Positions 46,001 to 46,806 of a stretch of DNA of 46,806 nucleotides are shown piece by piece. The translations under genes were made by a program, and so were the position numbers. Source of the stretch: Zygnema cylindricum (lineage: Eukaryota; Streptophyta; Zygnematophyceae; Zygnematales; Zygnemataceae). The notes under the pieces are model-generated. The model saw nothing but the letters and a program-made list of their open reading frames with translations, ran no database searches and was not told the DNA's origin. Numbering within the stretch: the stretch's first letter is position 1; every line of letters begins with the position of its first letter. Location of the stretch: NCBI GenBank assembly GCA_037447655.1, contig JBBHKE010002345.1:1-46806 (forward strand). The letters run 5' to 3'.

Positions 46001-46456
46001 AACATTTACAACTAAGATTAGTTAACTCAACATTTCTAGTTCATTTGAGAAATTTTACATACAAATAGATGCTCATTTCCCATATTAAAAAAAAAAAAAA
46101 ATTAAGAAATAAAATTTTCAGAAACTTAAGATTAATTTGAAGTTTCCTTATAACGGTAGTAAACCTCTCTCTTCCTCTCTCTCCCCTTCTCCATCTCTCT
46201 CTCTCTTTTTTTCTTTTCTTTCCTTACCTTTTTGCAGATATGTTTGGAGTCCGTCAATTCAGTTGGTACGATCCAAGCGAGTTGCAAATTTACGTCCTGC
46301 GTCAAAAGACAAACGGATAACTGCAAAAGTGTAAATAGGGACTATTTTGCGAAAACCGGAAAAAAATTCAAAACCTTAAATGGTTTTGCTTGCACAGATA
46401 GAAAACTTAAAAATTTGAATCGAATTTGCGTTCCAAAGGAAAAAAAATGTCGATAA
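18840..46456 (+). CDS. Secreted LysM/EGF cysteine peptidase, 18-exon gene model (998 aa)
   Basis: Eighteen exons join into 2,997 nt with every junction phase matching. Predicted order: signal peptide (residues 1-30, cut after VWA), EGF-like (67-111), four LysM (about 114-375), SPPP-type linker (about 377-398), C1A papain peptidase (about 440-654; Gln456, Cys462, His596, Asn616), EGF-like (655-705), EGF-like (706-750), four LysM (about 752-996), TAA at 46454. LysM modules bind GlcNAc-containing glycans, so an extracellular peptidase anchored to a wall or matrix glycan is inferred. No I29 inhibitor propeptide was found before the peptidase. The second EGF-LysM block is a duplicate of the first. 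If the intron after 31497 is retained, a stop at 31533-31535 gives a 666-residue form without the C-terminal modules; alternatively the 3' part is a separate partial duplicate. ATG at 18840 was chosen because it directly precedes the hydrophobic signal. LysM-cysteine peptidases are, from memory, reported in volvocine algae; this exact order I do not recognise. Confidence 0.62.
20754..21791 (-). other. Intron 1 segment with minus-strand coding-like relics
   Basis: In the 3.5-kb first intron the minus strand holds overlapping open frames at 21567-21791, 21473-21670, 21174-21476 (100 codons) and 20754-21011 (85 codons). They have balanced amino-acid composition, unlike the low-complexity frames nearby, for example LPPRNVVPFQVVVNLKLVWS at about 20890 and TREQVASLITLHTSVAAREA at about 21215. 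I recognise no domain. They may be remnants of a transposon inserted antisense in the intron, or chance. Confidence 0.25.
21760..22490. repeat. CCTCTC-rich pyrimidine tract at the end of intron 1
   Basis: About 700 bp of C/T-rich sequence end roughly 65 bp before the acceptor of exon 2 at 22556. The homologous position in the duplicate, 38360-38800, carries a similar tract. Long Ser/Pro/Leu frames through it are not taken as genes. Confidence 0.9.
22557..22691 (+). CDS. Exon 2: EGF-like domain 1
   Basis: The 45 codons (phase 1 at both ends) encode the six-cysteine EGF pattern, with NNPCGVGTCVD followed by GDYTCICPLLYT and a final Cys. The acceptor is GTGCACACAG at 22556 and the donor T/GTGAGTTG at 22692. 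The symmetrical 1-1 phase is typical of shuffled EGF modules. The exon at 38867 is the same length and nearly identical in protein. Confidence 0.85.
24067..24191 (+). CDS. Exon 3: LysM 1, first part
   Basis: It follows a T-rich tract and TTTGCAG acceptor and encodes YYTIPKGFNITCDTIYNVYG ending QNP at the donor CCT/GTAAGTT. The Y-x-I-x-x-G...C-x-x-I core and the terminal NP match the first half of a LysM repeat. The second half is in exon 4. It enters in phase 1 and leaves in phase 0. Confidence 0.85.
24365..25240. repeat. GTC/GTT trinucleotide-rich tract in intron 3
   Basis: The intron carries a long imperfect tract of GTCGTC, GTTGTC and ATCGTC units, purest near 24555-24600 and 25195-25220. 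Open frames on both strands here (Val/Ile/Ser-rich or Thr/Asp-rich) follow the repeat and are not genes. The homologous intron of the duplicate has related tracts at 41040-41790 and 43615-43715. Confidence 0.85.
25323..25412 (+). CDS. Exon 4: LysM 1 end and start of LysM 2
   Basis: Thirty codons in phase 0-0 begin GLDCTQFLKASATVNVTEGE and complete LysM 1 (NP/GLDC...VNV). They then start LysM 2 with SVTYAVQE. The acceptor is ATACAG and the donor GAG/GTAAAATCC. The duplicate exon at 43803 has identical length and splice sites. Confidence 0.85.
25455..25483. repeat. TA dinucleotide microsatellite in intron 4
   Basis: A run of about 13 TA units follows TGTCTG. The homologous intron in the duplicate (near 43930) lacks the expansion and reads TGTATATTAATTC, so the run expanded after the duplication. 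Confidence 0.85.
25855..25962 (+). CDS. Exon 5: LysM 2, second part
   Basis: Thirty-six codons in phase 0-0 encode NDTCLSIASTFNIKSLNGSG followed by SPNPSLNCSQL...FQQ. This is the D-T-C-x-S-I...L...NPSLNC core of a LysM. The acceptor is TTTTTGTTTAG and the donor CAA/GTATGG. The copy at 44308 is the same length. Confidence 0.88.
26626..26799 (+). CDS. Exon 6: LysM 3
   Basis: Fifty-eight codons in phase 0-0 start VCII and carry AQKGQSCTSIINTYFAGNIT then FYWLNPGVHCGKLFNDGDQ, a complete LysM with C-T-S-I and NPG-x-x-C landmarks. The acceptor is TTTTTCAG and the donor CAG/GTAGTT. The duplicate exon at 44894 is 30 nt longer, adding residues before and after the final FDGDQ. Confidence 0.88.
27817..28183 (+). 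CDS. Exon 7: LysM 4 and Pro/Ser-rich linker
   Basis: The exon begins ICLES and encodes LysM 4 (DNCKTIIRDYF, LNGFAC, RICVPNEKKC). It then runs into about 45 residues of PPSPPPSPP type ending PPPPPPLT. Such linkers are hydroxyproline-rich glycoprotein-like and separate binding from catalytic domains in algal and plant wall proteins. The acceptor is TTTTTGCAG, preceded by CCTCTC sequence, and the donor ACGC/GTATGA in phase 1. The duplicate (46238) stops right after the matching Lys-Cys. Without splicing here, a stop at about 28216 would give a LysM-only product. Confidence 0.85.
28184..29214. other. Intron 7, AT-rich
   Basis: No exon is supported. A possible small exon after TTTTTTAGCAG at 28842 was considered, but it has no good donor before an in-frame TAG, and direct splicing of 28183 to 29215 keeps the frame. 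Confidence 0.6.
29215..29394 (+). CDS. Exon 8: pre-peptidase spacer and N-terminus of papain domain
   Basis: Sixty codons in phase 1-1. The first 40 residues (RKFGLSEGS...YSDFWKTWETF) match no propeptide that I recognise. The end, LDWEKQGALQVVKDQESC, corresponds to the mature N-terminus of C1A peptidases (VDWR-KGAV--VK-QG-C). Gln456 (29382-29384) is the oxyanion-hole Gln. The acceptor is ACTTACAG and the donor TGCA/GTAAGC. Confidence 0.85.
29829..30052 (+). CDS. Exon 9: papain domain with catalytic Cys
   Basis: The codon split across the junction restores CSSCW, so Cys462 (29834-29836) is the nucleophile. It is followed by IHAPVSAIESVLY in the place of the usual AFA-VAAIE helix. Further on ISEKSLITC, GWPTETLDYA and a Cys near the end match the family's SEQ-LVDC and GGWP--A--Y segments. 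The donor is ACT/GTAAGT in phase 0. Confidence 0.9.
30355..30492 (+). CDS. Exon 10: papain domain, middle part
   Basis: Forty-six codons in phase 0-0 include LLLALQFQPAIVNIEASSES followed by FQNFIG. These match the QPV-V-I-A----FQ-Y--G stretch before the catalytic His. The acceptor is TTTCTGCAG and the donor GGA/GTAAGA. Confidence 0.88.
30826..31110. repeat. CCTCTC-rich pyrimidine tract in intron 10
   Basis: C/T-rich simple sequence upstream of exon 11, with CTCCCTCTCC units. Derived frames on both strands are low complexity. Confidence 0.85.
31275..31497 (+). CDS. Exon 11: papain domain with catalytic His and Asn
   Basis: GIYDDQECFANGIDHTVVVI carries His596 (31320-31322), and FWRIRNSWGTNWGDQG carries Asn616 (31380-31382). 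The family's GICGIN near the C-terminus is present. The acceptor is TTTGGGCAG and the donor AAAG/GTAAAT in phase 1, matching the phase of the next EGF exon. If the donor is not used, the frame ends at TAA 31533-31535 after 12 more residues. The AAAG/GTAAAT donor is acceptable but not strong, so both ends may be used. Confidence 0.88.
31536..32864. other. Intron 11 (or intergenic), with CCCTAAA-like motifs
   Basis: AT-rich sequence. At about 31716-31752 several CCCTAAA and CCCTAAAA motifs occur in a row, resembling plant-type telomere repeats but short and irregular. A purine GAGAGGG block is at 32561-32647 and a CCTCTC block at 32746-32860 leads into the next acceptor. No gene is seen. Confidence 0.55.
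32865..33017 (+). CDS. Exon 12: EGF-like domain 2 (single, not part of the duplicate block)
   Basis: Fifty-one codons in phase 1-1 encode DPCFLNARLPYINPCGGGKC followed by VPSRTSYTCRCFSPF and a last Cys, a six-cysteine EGF-like module that differs clearly from the other two. The acceptor is CCACCTCAG and the donor CCGG/GTGAGT. The phase fits both exon 11 and exon 13. It has no own start or stop, which favours it being an internal exon of one large gene. Confidence 0.75.
33090..33345. repeat. CCTCTC-rich pyrimidine tract in intron 12
   Basis: C/T-rich simple sequence just before the left terminal repeat of the LTR-like element. With the tract at 38360-38800 it may have been one tract split by the insertion. 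Confidence 0.8.
33351..33947 (+). repeat. Left LTR-like repeat
   Basis: It aligns with 37804-38344 over much of its length. Shared blocks include ACATGG-GTGGTGCGACG against GATGTGGCGTAATGTGACG, AATTGAAGTGACGATCC against AATTGAAGTGTCGATCC, and TCTATTGATGTGAATCTTATGCTTCT against its counterpart near 38240. The likely end is TGCA at 33944-33947. Confidence 0.65.
36361..36415. repeat. Short tandem repeat inside the LTR-like element
   Basis: Two imperfect units share GAGTTGAACGCATGCAAATC and GAGTTGAGCGCAGGCAAATC. A similar ~58-bp doubled unit with TGCAGGAG-TTGTAAAAGTG is at about 37570-37660. They lie in the non-coding or decayed internal region. Confidence 0.7.
37804..38344 (+). repeat. Right LTR-like repeat
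   Basis: It begins TGTTGGTTGTATGCGATC after a purine tract and ends near TGCA at 38341-38344. The left copy contains about 60 bp of extra sequence around 33690-33760. The divergence between the two implies an old insertion. Confidence 0.65.
38360..38800. repeat. CCTCTC-rich pyrimidine tract before exon 13
   Basis: It is the homologue of the tract at 21760-22490 upstream of the duplicated EGF exon, and it ends in CATGTCAAGCTAACCATCAC against CATGCCAACCTAACCATCAC in the first copy, so the duplication includes this intronic flank. Confidence 0.85.
38867..39001 (+). CDS. Exon 13: EGF-like domain 3 (duplicate of exon 2)
   Basis: The length (135 nt), phases and splice sites equal exon 2; the encoded module differs at about five residues (for example VDTRGDYTC against VDSMGDYTC). 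The acceptor is GTGCACACAG and the donor T/GTGAGTTG. It opens the duplicated EGF+LysM x4 block. Confidence 0.82.
40721..40845 (+). CDS. Exon 14: LysM 5, first part (duplicate of exon 3)
   Basis: It encodes QYYTIPKGFNITCETIYNVY ending QNP at CCT/GTAAGTT, 125 nt, the same as exon 3. The flanking T-rich acceptor tract is also conserved. Confidence 0.83.
40846..43802. other. Intron 14, enlarged by insertions
   Basis: The first part (to about 41010) and the last part (from about 43615) align with intron 3 of the first copy. GTC/GTT trinucleotide tracts lie at about 41040-41150, 41390-41790 and 43615-43715. Between them are about 1 kb of unassigned sequence (41800-42838) and a Harbinger-like MITE. 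Open frames in the trinucleotide tracts are not genes. Confidence 0.65.
42839..43600 (+). mobile_element. PIF/Harbinger-like MITE, 762 bp, inserted in intron 14
   Basis: The left end is GGGTATGTCTCCATGTACTT and the right end ACATGGAGACATACATGCCC is its inverted counterpart. TAA flanks both sides (42836-42838 and 43601-43603). The interior aligns with 8952-9727 (shared GATGTGTTTTA...GAGACCCCTGCAAAAAAA type blocks). The first gene copy lacks it at the homologous place, so it inserted after the duplication. Confidence 0.85.
43803..43892 (+). CDS. Exon 15: LysM 5 end and start of LysM 6 (duplicate of exon 4)
   Basis: Ninety nt in phase 0-0, starting GLDCTRFLQASATVNVTKGE and ending YAVQE at GAG/GTAAAATCC. 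Splice sites are identical to exon 4. Confidence 0.83.
44308..44415 (+). CDS. Exon 16: LysM 6, second part (duplicate of exon 5)
   Basis: It encodes NDTCSSISNNFNIKSLNGSG then SPNPSLNCSQL...FQQ, 108 nt, with the donor CAA/GTATGG. The second half is unchanged from exon 5 while the helix after Cys has diverged. Confidence 0.83.
44894..45097 (+). CDS. Exon 17: LysM 7 (duplicate of exon 6, 30 nt longer)
   Basis: It encodes VCIIRGDAINPGPCVETF, KKGQTCTSIINTDFKGNITQ and FYWLNPGVYCGKLF, followed by SIVFDGDQTPQQE. The donor is GAG/GTAAAT in phase 0. The extra codons lie near the C-terminal end of the module and keep the frame. Confidence 0.82.
46238..46456 (+). CDS. Exon 18: LysM 8 and C-terminus (duplicate of exon 7 without linker)
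   Basis: It encodes ICLESVNSVG, SCVKRQTDNCK, RDYFAKTGKKFKTLNGFAC and NRICVPKEKKC, then Arg and TAA at 46454-46456. In exon 7 the equivalent Cys leads into the Pro-rich linker, so the duplicated block ends at this point. The acceptor is CTTTTTGCAG after a CCTCTC-containing tract, as in exon 7. Confidence 0.85.
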   Translation: MCLESVNSVGTIQASCKFTSCVKRQTDNCKSVNRDYFAKTGKKFKTLNGFACTDRKLKNLNRICVPKEKKCR

Positions 46457-46806
46457 ATTAAGAGCAGTGAAGATGAAAAAGAGTGGATGCGATGGTTTTG
46501 GATTGACATTACAACGCTTACGTACTCATAACTGGAAAAGTCGTCAAGGGGGGAGACTATTAGAGTAAGGAACGTGAGAGGGGAAGGAAGTAAGGGGGGA
46601 GAGAGGACGAGGGAAGTTACAAACTCATACTTTTAAGCGCTAAATCTATTTTTTTAGACATGAAAATTTCCGACCACGAGGGAGAATCCTATTTCAACAA
46701 GATTTAGTGCAGTTATTAATTTACAATTGAATATATTAAGTTTTCAAAATTTCATGTAGTATTGCATAATATAAAAACATGTTAACCAGTTTTCTTAAGC
46801 CCAGAA
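46457..46806. other. 3' flank of the LysM gene
   Basis: Probable 3' UTR and downstream DNA. A purine-rich GGGAAGGAAGTAAGGGG block lies at about 46556-46617. No clear AATAAA signal was found before the window ends. Confidence 0.5.

Noticed and set aside
1-46806. tRNA, rRNA or CRISPR features
   Set aside because: No cloverleaf with conserved boxes, rRNA core sequence or regular spaced repeat was seen by eye on either strand; a tRNAscan or Rfam run would settle it.

Overview
The window is eukaryotic nuclear DNA. It is AT-rich, has long GT-AG introns, decayed LTR retrotransposons, several families of short inverted-repeat transposons and much simple-sequence DNA. The only clear host gene encodes LysM modules, an extensin-like SPPP linker and a papain-type peptidase. 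That combination, together with CCCTAAA-like motifs, points to the green lineage, perhaps a green or charophyte alga. This placement is an inference; nothing here names a species.

Positions 1-2439 hold a broken Ty3/gypsy pol region. Positions 2440-17076 hold no convincing host gene. This stretch contains three families of non-autonomous DNA transposons: PIF/Harbinger-like with TAA target duplications, hAT-like with 8-bp target duplications, and a family with TACACC termini. It also holds a foldback-like pair of long inverted repeats built from ~100-125 bp tandem units, and a large CCCTCT / AGAGGG inverted simple-sequence block. It is strikingly rich in GTAC tetranucleotides.

Positions 18840-46456 can be read as one plus-strand gene of 18 exons (2,997 nt, 998 residues) in which every intron phase matches. 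Domain order is signal peptide, EGF-like, LysM x4, Pro/Ser-rich linker, C1A (papain) peptidase with Cys/His/Asn and the oxyanion Gln, EGF-like, a second EGF-like, LysM x4, stop. The second EGF+LysM x4 block duplicates the first, introns included. A degraded LTR element of about 5 kb lies in the intron between the last two EGF exons. If the intron after exon 11 is not removed, translation stops at 31535 and the product ends after the peptidase, so a two-unit reading (peptidase gene plus a partial LysM duplicate without its own start) remains possible.

The protein is predicted to be secreted, to bind GlcNAc-type glycans through eight LysM modules, and to bring a cysteine peptidase to that surface. 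Introns are loaded with CCTCTC pyrimidine tracts, often just upstream of acceptor sites, and one homologous intron pair carries GTC/GTT trinucleotide tracts. I saw no tRNA, rRNA or CRISPR array.
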